Shown here: positions 7,145 through 15,785 of the stretch, piece after piece
How positions within the stretch are numbered: the first letter of the stretch is position 1
How the letters are laid out: every line of letters begins with the position of its first letter
Source: Streptomyces vietnamensis
GTDB taxonomy: Bacteria; Actinomycetota; Actinomycetes; Streptomycetales; Streptomycetaceae
Direction of reading: 5' to 3'
Length of the DNA stretch: 64,000 nucleotides
NCBI RefSeq assembly: GCF_000830005.1
Contig: NZ_CP010407.1
Coordinates: 992,001 to 1,056,000 of the forward strand
Position numbers and translations under genes: made by a program
Notes under the pieces: model-generated
The model's input: only the letters and a program-made list of their open reading frames with translations
The model's database searches: none
Told to the model about the DNA's origin: nothing

Positions 7145-10039
7145 ATGGTGGGCACGCCGGGCCGTGACCGGGAACCGGCTCCGCTGGTGGGACGCCGGCA
7201 CGCTCTTCAAATCGTGTCGGCGGCCGTCGGCGCGGCCGCGGCGGGAGCGGGCCAGTGTCTCGTGGTGTCCGGTGAGGCGGGCATAGGTACGTCGCGCCTG
7301 CTCGCCGAAGCGGCGCGGGAGGCCGCCGCGCGGGGCGTGGCCGTCGCCGAGGGGAGGGCCACCGAACTCGACCGGCTCTCCCCTCTGATCACCCTGGTGA
7401 CCGCCCTCGGCAGCGGCACCGCGCCGGTGCTCGACGAGCCCGACCGGGCCGAGCTCGCGGCGCGGTCGGCCGTCCCGTACCGGCAGACGGCCCTGCTGAG
7501 CGAGCGGATCGCCGCTTACGCCCGTTCCCGGCCGCTGCTGATCGTCCTGGACGACGTGCAATGGGCCGATGAGGTCACGGCCCTGATGGTCCGTTCCCTG
7601 GTCCCCGCGCTCTCCGACGCCCGGGTGCTGTGGCTGCTCGGGGGGCGGCCCCTGCCAGAAGCGTCCGTGATGCGCGCCGCGGTCGAGGGACTGGTGGAGG
7701 ACGGCGCCCGGTCCCTGGCTGTCGGTCCGCTGTCCGACGAGGCCGTGGAGGAGCTGGCGACGCACACGCTCGGTGCCCGCCCCGGCAAGGGGCTGCGGGA
7801 CTGGGTGGCGGGCGCGGCCGGGAACCCGTTCCTCCTGCAGGAGCTGCTGTGGGCGCTGCGCGAGCAGGGGCGGGTGCTGGTCGAGGACGGCGTCGCCCGC
7901 GTCACGCCCGGTGCGCTGCCCGACGGATTCCGGGCCCGGGTGGCCCGCCGGTGGCGGCACCTGTCCCCCGCCGCCAGGCAGTTGACCGAGGCGGGGGCCG
8001 TCCTGGGCCGGCCGTTCACGGTGCACGAGGCCGCGGGGGTGATGGGCGTGCCGGTACGGGAGATGACCGCGGCCACCGAGGAGGCCGTCGCGCAGGGGCA
8101 GCTCGTCGCGGAGGGCCCGCTGCTCAGGTTCCGGCACGACCTGTTCCGGCAGGCCGTGTACGACAACCTCACGACGCCCGTGAAGCACGCGCTGCACCGC
8201 GAGGCGGGTTCGGTGCTGGCCGCCGAGGGCAGACCGGCGGCCGAGTCGGCGACGCACGTCGCCTTCGGGGCCCGGCGGGGGGACGCGCAGGCGCTGCGGG
8301 TCCTGCGGGACGCGGCCGACGGCATCGTGGGCGCCGCGCCGGGGACCGCCGCCGATCTGCTGATCCGGCTGGTCGAGCTCGGCGACCCCGGTGACCCGGA
8401 CCGTCCCGACCACGTCTGCAAGGCGCTGGCCGCCCTGTCGTTCAGCGGGCGCATGGACGAGGCGATGGAACTGGGCGAGGCCGAGCTCGCGGCGGCGCCG
8501 GATCCGACCGCCCTGGCCACGGTACGGCACGGTGTCGCGGCGGCCCTGAAGTTCGCCGGCCGGACTCCCGAGGTCCTCACGCTGGTGGACCTCGCCCTGG
8601 CCGACGAGGGTGTCCCCCCGGTCAATCAGGCGCAGTTGTGGTCGTTGCGCGCCCACACCCTCGTCGACGGCGGCCTCGCGGCGGGCGAGGACCCGGGCTG
8701 CGCGGCCGCCGACGCGGCCGGGGACGAAGCGGTCCGGCTGGGCGAAGCCGCAGGGGTGCCGGCCGCCGTGACGTCGGGGTACACCGCCCGCTCGCGGGCC
8801 GCTCTCGCGGCCGGGCGGGTCGAGGAGGCCGTGGTCCTCGCCGAGCGGGCGACCGCCGTCGCCGAGCACAGCGGCGGTGAGGCGCGCTGGCACGCGCCCC
8901 GGAGATGGCTCGGCGAGGCCCTCGCCGTCTCCGAGCGTTTCGCCGAGGCCGAGGCCGCGTTCGACCTGGGCCAGCGGGAGGCCGAACAGCTCGGCGTGCC
9001 CTGGGCCGTACCCCGGCTTCGTGGTCACCGCTCGCGGCTGTGGCTGGCCGCGGGACGGCTCGCACAGGCCACCGCCGAGGCCGAGGCGACGCTGAACAGC
9101 GCCCTCGCCCTGGGCACTCCTCCCACGGCCCAGGCGACCCGCGCGCTGCTGGCGCGCCTGGCGATCTGGCGCGACGACCTCGCCTCAGCCCGAGCCCTGC
9201 TCACCACCGCGCGGAAGTTCGCGGAGGGCGGGGTGCGGGTCGCCGTCGACGAACTGCTGCTTGCGGACGTGCTGTTGCGCGACGCGCAGGCCGCCGGCGA
9301 TCAGGAGGCCGCCGACCCCGGCGACGGGCTGTGGGCGATCCTGCCCCACTGGATCCGCCCCCTGTGCTACGAGCCCGGGCTCGGGCCGGAGCTGGTGCGG
9401 ATCGCGTTGCGGGCGGGGCTGCCCGAGCAGGCCGAGCGCGCGGCGGAGGCGTCCCGGCTGCTCGCCGTCCGCAGCCCGCGGCTGGCGTCGGCCCAGGCCG
9501 CCGCCGTGCACGTCGACGCACTGTTGTCGGGCGGCCCCGGCGGGCTGCGGCGGGCGGTGGGACTGTGGCGTTCGGCCCCGCGCCCCCTGGCCCTGGCCGC
9601 GGCCCTGGAAGACGCGGCGAAGGTCACCGCGGACCGTGACGAGGCCCTGGCACTGTGGGAAGAGGCCTTCACCCTCTACGGCACCGCGGGCGCCCGGCGC
9701 GGCGCGGCGCGGGCACGACAGGAACTGCGCGTCCTGGGCGTACGCCGCAGGATGCCGCGGTCGGCGGACCGGCAGGCGGAAGGCTGGGGCGCGATCACAC
9801 CGTCGGAGATGCGGGTGGTACGGCTCGTGGCCGACGGACTCACCAACCGCCAGGTCGCCAACCGGCTGTTCCTGTCCCGCCACACCGTGGACGCCCACCT
9901 GCGCAACGTCTTCGCCAAACTGGGCGTCTCGAGCCGGGTCGAGCTCGCGCGCCTGACGGCCGTGCACCTGGCCGAGACGGGCGCGCCGGGCACGCCGGGC
10001 GCGGACGTCACCGAGGGGACTTCCGTCGGCGGGTCCTGA
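7145..10039 (+). CDS. LAL-family LuxR regulator with AAA ATPase domain
   Basis: A 964-residue large ATP-binding LuxR regulator. The start at 7145 follows GAGGGGGGA by six bases; an in-frame ATG 60 bases upstream lacks a ribosome binding site. Order: P-loop region (GEAGIGTSR, residues 43-51), Walker B (LLIVLDDVQWADE, about 137), a long TPR-like helical middle, and a C-terminal LuxR helix-turn-helix (TNRQVANRLF, SRHTVDAHLRNVFAKLGV) for DNA binding. The normally invariant Walker A lysine is Thr (ACG for AAG), so ATP binding or hydrolysis may be impaired. It precedes the isochorismatase-like operon and may control it; that is inference. Confidence 0.9.
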   Translation: MVGTPGRDREPAPLVGRRHALQIVSAAVGAAAAGAGQCLVVSGEAGIGTSRLLAEAAREAAARGVAVAEGRATELDRLSPLITLVTALGSGTAPVLDEPDRAELAARSAVPYRQTALLSERIAAYARSRPLLIVLDDVQWADEVTALMVRSLVPALSDARVLWLLGGRPLPEASVMRAAVEGLVEDGARSLAVGPLSDEAVEELATHTLGARPGKGLRDWVAGAAGNPFLLQELLWALREQGRVLVEDGVARVTPGALPDGFRARVARRWRHLSPAARQLTEAGAVLGRPFTVHEAAGVMGVPVREMTAATEEAVAQGQLVAEGPLLRFRHDLFRQAVYDNLTTPVKHALHREAGSVLAAEGRPAAESATHVAFGARRGDAQALRVLRDAADGIVGAAPGTAADLLIRLVELGDPGDPDRPDHVCKALAALSFSGRMDEAMELGEAELAAAPDPTALATVRHGVAAALKFAGRTPEVLTLVDLALADEGVPPVNQAQLWSLRAHTLVDGGLAAGEDPGCAAADAAGDEAVRLGEAAGVPAAVTSGYTARSRAALAAGRVEEAVVLAERATAVAEHSGGEARWHAPRRWLGEALAVSERFAEAEAAFDLGQREAEQLGVPWAVPRLRGHRSRLWLAAGRLAQATAEAEATLNSALALGTPPTAQATRALLARLAIWRDDLASARALLTTARKFAEGGVRVAVDELLLADVLLRDAQAAGDQEAADPGDGLWAILPHWIRPLCYEPGLGPELVRIALRAGLPEQAERAAEASRLLAVRSPRLASAQAAAVHVDALLSGGPGGLRRAVGLWRSAPRPLALAAALEDAAKVTADRDEALALWEEAFTLYGTAGARRGAARARQELRVLGVRRRMPRSADRQAEGWGAITPSEMRVVRLVADGLTNRQVANRLFLSRHTVDAHLRNVFAKLGVSSRVELARLTAVHLAETGAPGTPGADVTEGTSVGGS

Positions 10040-10327
10040 CCGGGCCGGCGGATCACGCCGTGGCCGGGCCGCCGGGGCCCGGCCGACCCCAGGCCCGATG
10101 TCTCGTCCATCCCGCCGCTGAACGACCCCCCTCACCGATGAGGTCCGTCCGGCGGTCACCCGGTCCGCCGAACGCGGTCTCACCAGGACCCCCGCGGGCG
10201 GCCTTAGGGATCACGTGACCCCGCCGTCGCGATCACGTGATCACGTCGTCACCGTGCGGGTCGCCTCATCGGAAGCTCTTTCCTGTCGCCGCACCAACCA
10301 ATCCTCCCGGCACGGAAAGAGACACCG
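10040..10327. other. Intergenic region upstream of the isochorismatase-like operon
   Basis: No gene is seen. It holds two CACGTG-centred palindromes (10211-10218 and 10231-10242), described separately, and presumably the promoter of the plus-strand run that starts at 10328. Confidence 0.5.
10209..10242. promoter_or_regulatory. Pair of TCACGTGA palindromes, candidate operator
   Basis: GATCACGTGA at 10209-10218 and the perfect 12-base palindrome GATCACGTGATC at 10231-10242 have centres 22 bases apart, two helical turns. They lie about 85 bases before the start of the isochorismatase-like gene. Such phased palindromes suit cooperative binding of a dimeric regulator; which protein is unknown. 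Confidence 0.5.
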
Positions 10328-10981
10328 ATGACCTCGCACGCGTACAAGACCCTGCTCAGCCCGCACGAGAGCGTGCTGGTCCTGATCGACCACCAGCCTC
10401 GGATGATGGCCGGCGGCACCCCCGGTGAACGCGAGGCGCTGTGCAACAACGTGGCAGGGCTGGCCAGGACGGCGAACGCCTTCGGCGTCCCGACCGTTCT
10501 CACCGGCATCGCCCCGGAGGAGTTCGGAGGGACGCTCCTCACCGAGCTCACCGACGTCTTCCCGCACCGACGGATCATCTGCCGCACCCTCATCAACGCC
10601 TGGGCCGACAAGCGGGTGCGGGACGCGGTGCTGGCCACCGGCCGCCGGCAGATCATCATCGCCGGCCTGTGGTCCGAGGTCGGCGTCGTCCTGCCCGCGC
10701 TGTCCGCGCTGGAGGAGGGGCGTGAGGTGTACGTCGTCGCCGACGCCTCCGGCGGCACCAGCGCACAGGCCCACCAGCTGGGCCTCCAGCGCATCACGCA
10801 GGCCGGTGGCGTCCCGCTCACCTGGCTCCAGCTGCTCGGCGAGTTCCAGCGCGACTGGGCCGGTGCGGAGACGCACGCCGCCGTCGAGGCGATCCTGCAC
10901 GCCCACGCGGGCACGTGGGGCCGCAGCGTCCGCATCGGCCACGACGGCACCGTCCGCGGCACGGGGCAGGCGGCGTCGTGA
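10328..10981 (+). CDS. Isochorismatase/cysteine-hydrolase family protein lacking the catalytic Cys
   Basis: A 217-residue YcaC-like member of the isochorismatase-like hydrolases. The catalytic Asp is present (LVLIDHQ, residue 21), and the downstream GREVYVVADASGG and VPLTWLQLLGEFQRDW are typical of the family. In YcaC-like proteins the nucleophile lies in a motif like GLWTEVCV; here it reads GLWSEVGV, so residue 119 is Gly (GGC) instead of Cys (TGC). Classical hydrolase activity is therefore doubtful. It heads a plus-strand run with a SnoaL-like protein and an MFS pump. Confidence 0.85.
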   Translation: MTSHAYKTLLSPHESVLVLIDHQPRMMAGGTPGEREALCNNVAGLARTANAFGVPTVLTGIAPEEFGGTLLTELTDVFPHRRIICRTLINAWADKRVRDAVLATGRRQIIIAGLWSEVGVVLPALSALEEGREVYVVADASGGTSAQAHQLGLQRITQAGGVPLTWLQLLGEFQRDWAGAETHAAVEAILHAHAGTWGRSVRIGHDGTVRGTGQAAS

Positions 10982-11144
10982 CCGGGCCACTCACGGCCGA
11001 GAGGTGTCGTGCCGGTCGGGCGGAGCTGTCACGACGCGGTCCCCGGCGGCCTTCGAGCCCCTCCGCCGCCCCGGCACCCGTACGACCGCCGTGCACCGGC
11101 CGGTTTCGACCACCAGAACCGAGACACCCATGAGGAGACCACTG

Positions 11145-11690
11145 ATGAAGCCACGACTCGCCGGCGTGGACATGCCCCCGGAGGACGTGGACGCCATCGT
11201 GGCGTTGGTCGCCGAGGTCGAGCACGCCCAGCAGAACGCGCTGCCGGAGGCGTTCGTCGAGCTGTTCCGGCCCGATGCCCTGTGGTCGCTCCCGTACGGG
11301 ACGCCCGTGACCGGCCTCGAGGAGATCGGCGCGTTCTGCCGCCGGGTGCTGCCCGCCACGGCCGATCAGCCGCTGACCTCCACGTACGAGACCGAGTACA
11401 TCCACTTCCTGCGCCCCGATGTGGCCGCCGTCAAGATCAGGCAGCGGCCGGTGACCCGCGACGGGGAACTTCTCGACGACCTGCTCCGCCGACCCGACAC
11501 CCCGGGCACGAGGAGCGGATGCCGGGGCTCCAGCGCGAACGTGCGCCGCTGGGCCTCCCTCGTGGCCACGCTCCCCCCTGCCGCGCCCGACACCTCCCTG
11601 TACGTCCTGACGAAGTCCGCCGGGCGCTGGCGCATCTCCGTCGCCCAGGACACCACCGCCATCGAGCCCGACGGCCTCGCCGCCGCCTGA
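11145..11690 (+). CDS. SnoaL/SgcJ-like NTF2-fold protein
   Basis: A 181-residue protein with NTF2-like features: a helical N-terminus with AEVEHAQQNALPEAFVELF, DALWSLPYGTPVTGLEEI (the SgcJ/EcaC-type cone), VKIRQRPV, and a final strand LYVLTKSAGRWRISVAQDT. The fold often binds small hydrophobic ligands or serves as a cyclase or isomerase, but no catalytic residue can be assigned here. The ATG at 11145 has GAGGAG seven bases before it and is preferred over the in-frame ATG at 11130. It lies 163 bases after the isochorismatase-like gene and 56 before the MFS gene. Confidence 0.7.
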   Translation: MKPRLAGVDMPPEDVDAIVALVAEVEHAQQNALPEAFVELFRPDALWSLPYGTPVTGLEEIGAFCRRVLPATADQPLTSTYETEYIHFLRPDVAAVKIRQRPVTRDGELLDDLLRRPDTPGTRSGCRGSSANVRRWASLVATLPPAAPDTSLYVLTKSAGRWRISVAQDTTAIEPDGLAAA

Positions 11691-11746
11691 ACCTCCCCTT
11701 CCCGTCCGGCTCTTCCGGCCGGACCCCTACCCGCCTGGAGTACCCC

Positions 11747-12937
11747 ATGAGTGTCACCACCTCCCTCCCTCCCCTGTCGAAGGGCGGGGACCGTGTCCCT
11801 CTCAGGAGCCGGCTCGCCGTCGTGGCCATGGCCGTCGGCACCTTCGCCCTCGTCACCGTCGAGTCCCTGCCCGTCGGACTCCTCGCCCCGATCGGCAAGG
11901 ACCTCGACGTCTCACAGGGGACGGCAGGGCTGATGGTGACCGTCCCCGGCCTTGTCGCCTCCGTCACCGCACCGTTGCTTCCCGTCGCGATACGACGCGC
12001 CGACCGCCGGGCCGTCCTGCTCGGCCTGATCGTCCTGATGGTGGCGGCGAACGCGCTCTCGGCCCTGGCACCCGACTTCGCGGTCCTGCTGGCATCGCGG
12101 TTCCTGATCGGCATCAGCATCGGCGGGTTCTGGGCGCTGGCGGCGGGACTCGCCGTCCGCCTGGTTCCGGAGCGTCATGTTCCCCGTGCCGTGTCGATCG
12201 TCTTCGGCGGGGCGACCGCCGCCAACGTCCTGGGCGTCCCGGCCGGAACGCTGATCGGCGCGCTCGCGCACTGGCGCGTCGCCTTCGCCGCCGTGGGCGC
12301 ACTCGGCGTCCTCGTCCTCGCCGCGCTGCTCCGGCTCCTGCCGTCCCTGCCCCCGGAGCGGCCGGTGCGGCTGCGCACGCTGCCGGAACAGTTCCGCGAC
12401 CCCGTCGTGCGCGCCGGCATCGTCGCCACCTTCCTCCTGGTGAGCGGGCACTACGCCGCCTTCACCTACGTCAGCCCGATCCTCAGGGACATCTCCGGGT
12501 TCGACGCGGGCATGACCGGCCCGCTCCTGCTCGGCTTCGGCGTGGCCGGCATCGTCGGCAACTTCCTCGCCGGCGCGGCGGCGCAGCGAAACGTCCGGGC
12601 CACCGTCATCACCATCGCCGCCGTACTCGCCCTGGTCCTGGCGGTGTTCCCTCTCGCGGGCCGCACCCCGGTCGGCGGCGCGATCCTGCTGACCCTGTGG
12701 GGACTGGCCTTCGGCGGAGTCCCCGTCGGCGTGCAGACCTGGATCCTCACGTCGGCTCCGACATCGGCCGAGGCCGCAACGGCGCTGAACACCGCGATGT
12801 TCAACCTGGCCATCGCCCTCGGGGCGCTGGCCGGCGGAGTCGTGGCCGACCACCTGGCCCTCAGCGGTGTCCTCGCCCTCGGGGCCGCCCTCACCTCGGT
12901 CACCTCTCTGGCCGTCAGGAGCGCGCGCCGGGCGTGA
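11747..12937 (+). CDS. MFS transporter, DHA1-type drug/metabolite exporter
   Basis: A 396-residue integral membrane protein with about twelve hydrophobic segments and the loop pattern of the AraJ/PbuE-like DHA1 branch of the major facilitator superfamily (FALVTVESLPVGLLAPI in helix 1, a charged RRADRRAVLLG loop after helix 2, RFLIGISIGGFWALAAGLA in helix 4). It would export a small molecule by proton antiport. It lies in the middle of the run from 10328 to 13812, downstream of the SnoaL-like gene with GGAG upstream of the ATG, and probably shares the promoter. Confidence 0.9.
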   Translation: MSVTTSLPPLSKGGDRVPLRSRLAVVAMAVGTFALVTVESLPVGLLAPIGKDLDVSQGTAGLMVTVPGLVASVTAPLLPVAIRRADRRAVLLGLIVLMVAANALSALAPDFAVLLASRFLIGISIGGFWALAAGLAVRLVPERHVPRAVSIVFGGATAANVLGVPAGTLIGALAHWRVAFAAVGALGVLVLAALLRLLPSLPPERPVRLRTLPEQFRDPVVRAGIVATFLLVSGHYAAFTYVSPILRDISGFDAGMTGPLLLGFGVAGIVGNFLAGAAAQRNVRATVITIAAVLALVLAVFPLAGRTPVGGAILLTLWGLAFGGVPVGVQTWILTSAPTSAEAATALNTAMFNLAIALGALAGGVVADHLALSGVLALGAALTSVTSLAVRSARRA

Positions 12938-12942
12938 CCACC

Positions 12943-12974
12943 GTCGGCCACCGTCGGCCACCGTCGGCCACCGA
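12943..12974. repeat. Short tandem repeat of CCGTCGGCCA
   Basis: Three consecutive copies of a 10-base unit lie just after the MFS stop codon. Function, if any, unknown. Confidence 0.6.
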
Positions 12975-13038
12975 CGCAACACCCCGTCCCCTTTCCTGGT
13001 CATGCCCGTTCCCCTTCCCCGGTCACGAAAGACCCTCC

Positions 13039-13812
13039 ATGTCACACAAGTTCACCGTCGACGCCCCCGATACGCGTCTTCGTGGCGTCGACACCCCCGG
13101 CGCGGGGCCGCCGCTGCTGTTCCTCAACGGAGGCTTCGCCACCCGGCACAGCTGGCGGCACGTCCTCGCCCGTCTCGGCGGGACCCACCGGACCGTCACC
13201 TTCGACGCCCGGGCACGCGGACGCTCAGGTACATCCGCGGACTGTTCCCTGCGGGCGCAGATCGACGACGTCGACCGCGTGATCGAAGCGACGGGGCTCG
13301 ACCGGCCGATCCTGGTCGGCTGGTCCCACGGAGCGACCCTCGCCGTGTGCTGCGCCGTCGAATACCCCCACCTGATCGCAGGGCTCGTACTCGTCGACGG
13401 CGCCTACCCCCTCGCCCTGCTGGACGAGGCAGGAAGCCGGCGCGTACGTGCGCGGTTCCGCCGTCCCGGACCGCTCGCACGTGTCCTGGCCCTCCTCGGA
13501 CGCTCGACCCGGATGACCCCGCTGCAGGCCGCCGACGTCGTCATCGGAACGGACGAGGTCAACGGCCTGCTGGAGGCCGACCTCGCGGCCCTGCCGTGTC
13601 CGACGACGTTCGTCGTCGGACACGGTGAACTCCCCGGTGCCACCGGCCGGCAGGACCACGCCATCCGCGCCGCCGTCGCGAAGGCCGCCGCCCGCAACGA
13701 CCACGTGACCGTCTTCGGCACCACGAACAATGAACACACGCGAGTCCTGACCCGCGACGCCCGGCTCGTCGCGGCCGCGATCGAGGACGTCACGAGACGA
13801 TCGGGCCGCTGA
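13039..13812 (+). CDS. Alpha/beta hydrolase
   Basis: A 257-residue alpha/beta-hydrolase. The elbow GWSHG places the nucleophile Ser at about residue 96, and FDARARGRSGTS after strand 4 is the usual lid-side motif. The oxyanion loop reads LNGGF, with Asn in place of the usual His. The C-terminal His is probably the one in NNEHTRVL. It is about 100 bases downstream of the MFS gene, separated by a short tandem repeat, and may belong to the same transcription unit. Confidence 0.85.
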   Translation: MSHKFTVDAPDTRLRGVDTPGAGPPLLFLNGGFATRHSWRHVLARLGGTHRTVTFDARARGRSGTSADCSLRAQIDDVDRVIEATGLDRPILVGWSHGATLAVCCAVEYPHLIAGLVLVDGAYPLALLDEAGSRRVRARFRRPGPLARVLALLGRSTRMTPLQAADVVIGTDEVNGLLEADLAALPCPTTFVVGHGELPGATGRQDHAIRAAVAKAAARNDHVTVFGTTNNEHTRVLTRDARLVAAAIEDVTRRSGR

Positions 13813-13871
13813 CGACACCCGGGTCCGCTGCTCGTACGATCCGTCCGCCGGACAGAACCTCTGGAGGACGT

Positions 13872-15092
13872 ATGGCTGACACCAGTAACACCCGATCTGC
13901 CGCCGGGGAGGCGCCCGGGGCGTCACGGAGCGGGTTGCAGCGCCTGATGCGGTACATCCCCTTGATCGCGCCCCTCCTTCTGTGGTCCGTGCCCTGCTGG
14001 ATCCTCCTGTACGCGGGACAGCACTGGCCTCTGCCCGTCGCGGTGGGCGGCACCGCGCTGTTCGCCCTCGGCCTTGTCGCCATGCCGCTCGCGATGGTGC
14101 GCGGCCACGGGCGGCGTCAGCAGGACTGGGCCGCGATCGTGGGCGACACGTTGCTGGGCGGCGCTTGGGTGCTGTTCACCTGGTCGGTGCTGTTCGGCGT
14201 TCTGTTGCGGCTCGCGCTGACCGCGGCCGGTGTCGGTGACGGCCACGACCGCGCGCGTATCGTCACCTGGGCGGTCCTCGGCCTGACCGCCGTACTGCTC
14301 GGATGGGGGTACTTCGAGGCCCGGCGCGTGCCGCGCGTGCGCCGGCTCGAGGTGCGGCTCCCGCGTCTGGGGTCGGGGCTGGACGGCACCCGAGTCGTCC
14401 TGATCACCGACACCCACTACGGTCCGCTCGACCGCGCCCGCTGGTCGGCCCGGGTCTGCGAGACGGTGAACGCTCTGGAGGCGGACCTGGTGTGCCACAC
14501 CGGCGACATCGCGGACGGCACGGCCGAACGCCGCCGTGCCCAGGCCGCTCCTCTGGGCACCGTGCGGGCGACGCGGGCCCGTGTCTACGTCACCGGCAAC
14601 CACGAGTACTACAGCGAGGCCCAGGGCTGGGTCGACCTGATGGACGAGCTGGGCTGGGAGCCGCTGCGCAACCGCCACCTCCTGCTCGAGCGTGGGGGTG
14701 ACACCCTCGTGGTCGCGGGCGTGGACGACGTCACCGCCGAGTCCTCCGGACTGGCGGGGCACCGCGCCCACCTCGCCGGAGCCCTCCAGGGCGCCGATCC
14801 CGACCTGCCCGTCCTCCTCCTCGCGCACCAGCCCAAGTTCATCGACCGGGCTGCGGCCCACGGCATCGACCTCCAGCTCTCCGGCCACACCCACGGCGGC
14901 CAGATCTGGCCCTTCCACCACTTGGTCCGCCTCGACCAGCCCTCCGTCGCCGGCCTCAGCCACCACGGCGCTCGCACCCTGCTCTACACCAGCCGCGGCA
15001 CAGGCTTCTGGGGCCCGCCCTTCCGCGTCTTCGCCCCCAGCGAGATCACGCTGCTCGTGCTCCGCTCCCCGCAGCAGCCCACCTCGCCCTGA
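13872..15092 (+). CDS. Membrane-anchored calcineurin-like metallophosphoesterase
   Basis: A 406-residue protein with a good ribosome binding site (GGAGG). Residues 1-150 contain about four hydrophobic segments. The catalytic domain that follows has all five metal-binding blocks of the metallophosphoesterase fold: DTH (180-182), GD (211-212), GNHE (242-245), LLAHQP and GHTHGGQ. The architecture matches the YkuE/YaeI-type phosphoesterases, in which a membrane part tethers a dinuclear-metal phosphodiesterase that may act on lipid-linked or nucleotide substrates. Substrate unknown. Confidence 0.9.
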   Translation: MADTSNTRSAAGEAPGASRSGLQRLMRYIPLIAPLLLWSVPCWILLYAGQHWPLPVAVGGTALFALGLVAMPLAMVRGHGRRQQDWAAIVGDTLLGGAWVLFTWSVLFGVLLRLALTAAGVGDGHDRARIVTWAVLGLTAVLLGWGYFEARRVPRVRRLEVRLPRLGSGLDGTRVVLITDTHYGPLDRARWSARVCETVNALEADLVCHTGDIADGTAERRRAQAAPLGTVRATRARVYVTGNHEYYSEAQGWVDLMDELGWEPLRNRHLLLERGGDTLVVAGVDDVTAESSGLAGHRAHLAGALQGADPDLPVLLLAHQPKFIDRAAAHGIDLQLSGHTHGGQIWPFHHLVRLDQPSVAGLSHHGARTLLYTSRGTGFWGPPFRVFAPSEITLLVLRSPQQPTSP

Positions 15093-15101
15093 GAGGTCGT
15101 C

Positions 15102-15272
15102 TCATCTGGTGCCGGAGAGAGCCCTTGATACGAGTAGGGCGAGCTGACGCAGGCGCTCGTAGTACTGGGTTCCTGTGAGTTCGGTGATCTGAGGGACGAC
15201 TCGGTCCAGGTCCTCGATGCAGCTCTGCAGGATGCGGGTGCGCTTCGGGTCGAGAACGCCGCCGTTGTCAGC
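15102..15272 (-). pseudogene. Possible C-terminal remnant of an unidentified gene
   Basis: The last about 55 codons of a minus-strand frame (ILQSCIEDLDRVVPQITEL, YYERLRQLALLVSRALSG) look like a genuine helical protein C-terminus, but the frame upstream is antisense to the glycerate kinase remnant and loses protein character. I read it as a truncated tail. I do not recognise the family. Confidence 0.35.
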
Positions 15273-15785
15273 CCGCTGTACGGTCCAGACGGAGTCGCCC
15301 ATGTGTTCGGACCCCAGAAGGGCGCCCTCCCCTCGACTGTCGAGCTCCTCGACGAGTGGCTGCGACGACTCGCTCCCCTGCCGGGGGTCGGCTCGGCCCC
15401 CGGTGGCGGTGCGGCCGGCGACGTCGGCGCCGCGCTGCTCGCCCTCGGCGCCGAGATGACGCCCGGCGCCCCTCTGATCCGCGAACTGACGCACTTCGAC
15501 AGCCGGCCGGGCACGGCCGACCTCTGCCTCACCGCGGAGGGCAAGGTGGACGCCGGCACCGACGCGGGCAAGACCATCAGCGCCGTCGTGGACGCCTGCG
15601 CGAAAGCCGCCGTCCCCTGTGTCGTACTCGGTGGAACCCTCACCCCGGACGCGGACCGCCTGTATGGGCGGGGCGCCACCGCCGTCCTGCCCATCGGTAA
15701 GGGAAGAAACCGCGGCGCCGTTCCTCTGCGGTTGCCGGCCCATGCGGGTCCCGTCGCTGAGCTACCTCCGATCGCGGCGGAGTAG
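15261..15785 (+). pseudogene. Glycerate kinase C-terminal remnant
   Basis: The frame gives SPLYGPDGVAHVFGPQKGA, then GAAGDVGAALLALGAEMTPG and TADLCLTAEGKVDAGTDAG. These are the C-terminal signature blocks of the GlxK/GarK-type glycerate kinase (usually about 370-390 residues, phosphorylating D-glycerate). Only about 170 residues remain and the N-terminal half is missing, so it cannot be functional. The remnant ends 24 bases inside the convergent MFS gene at 15762. Confidence 0.75.
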
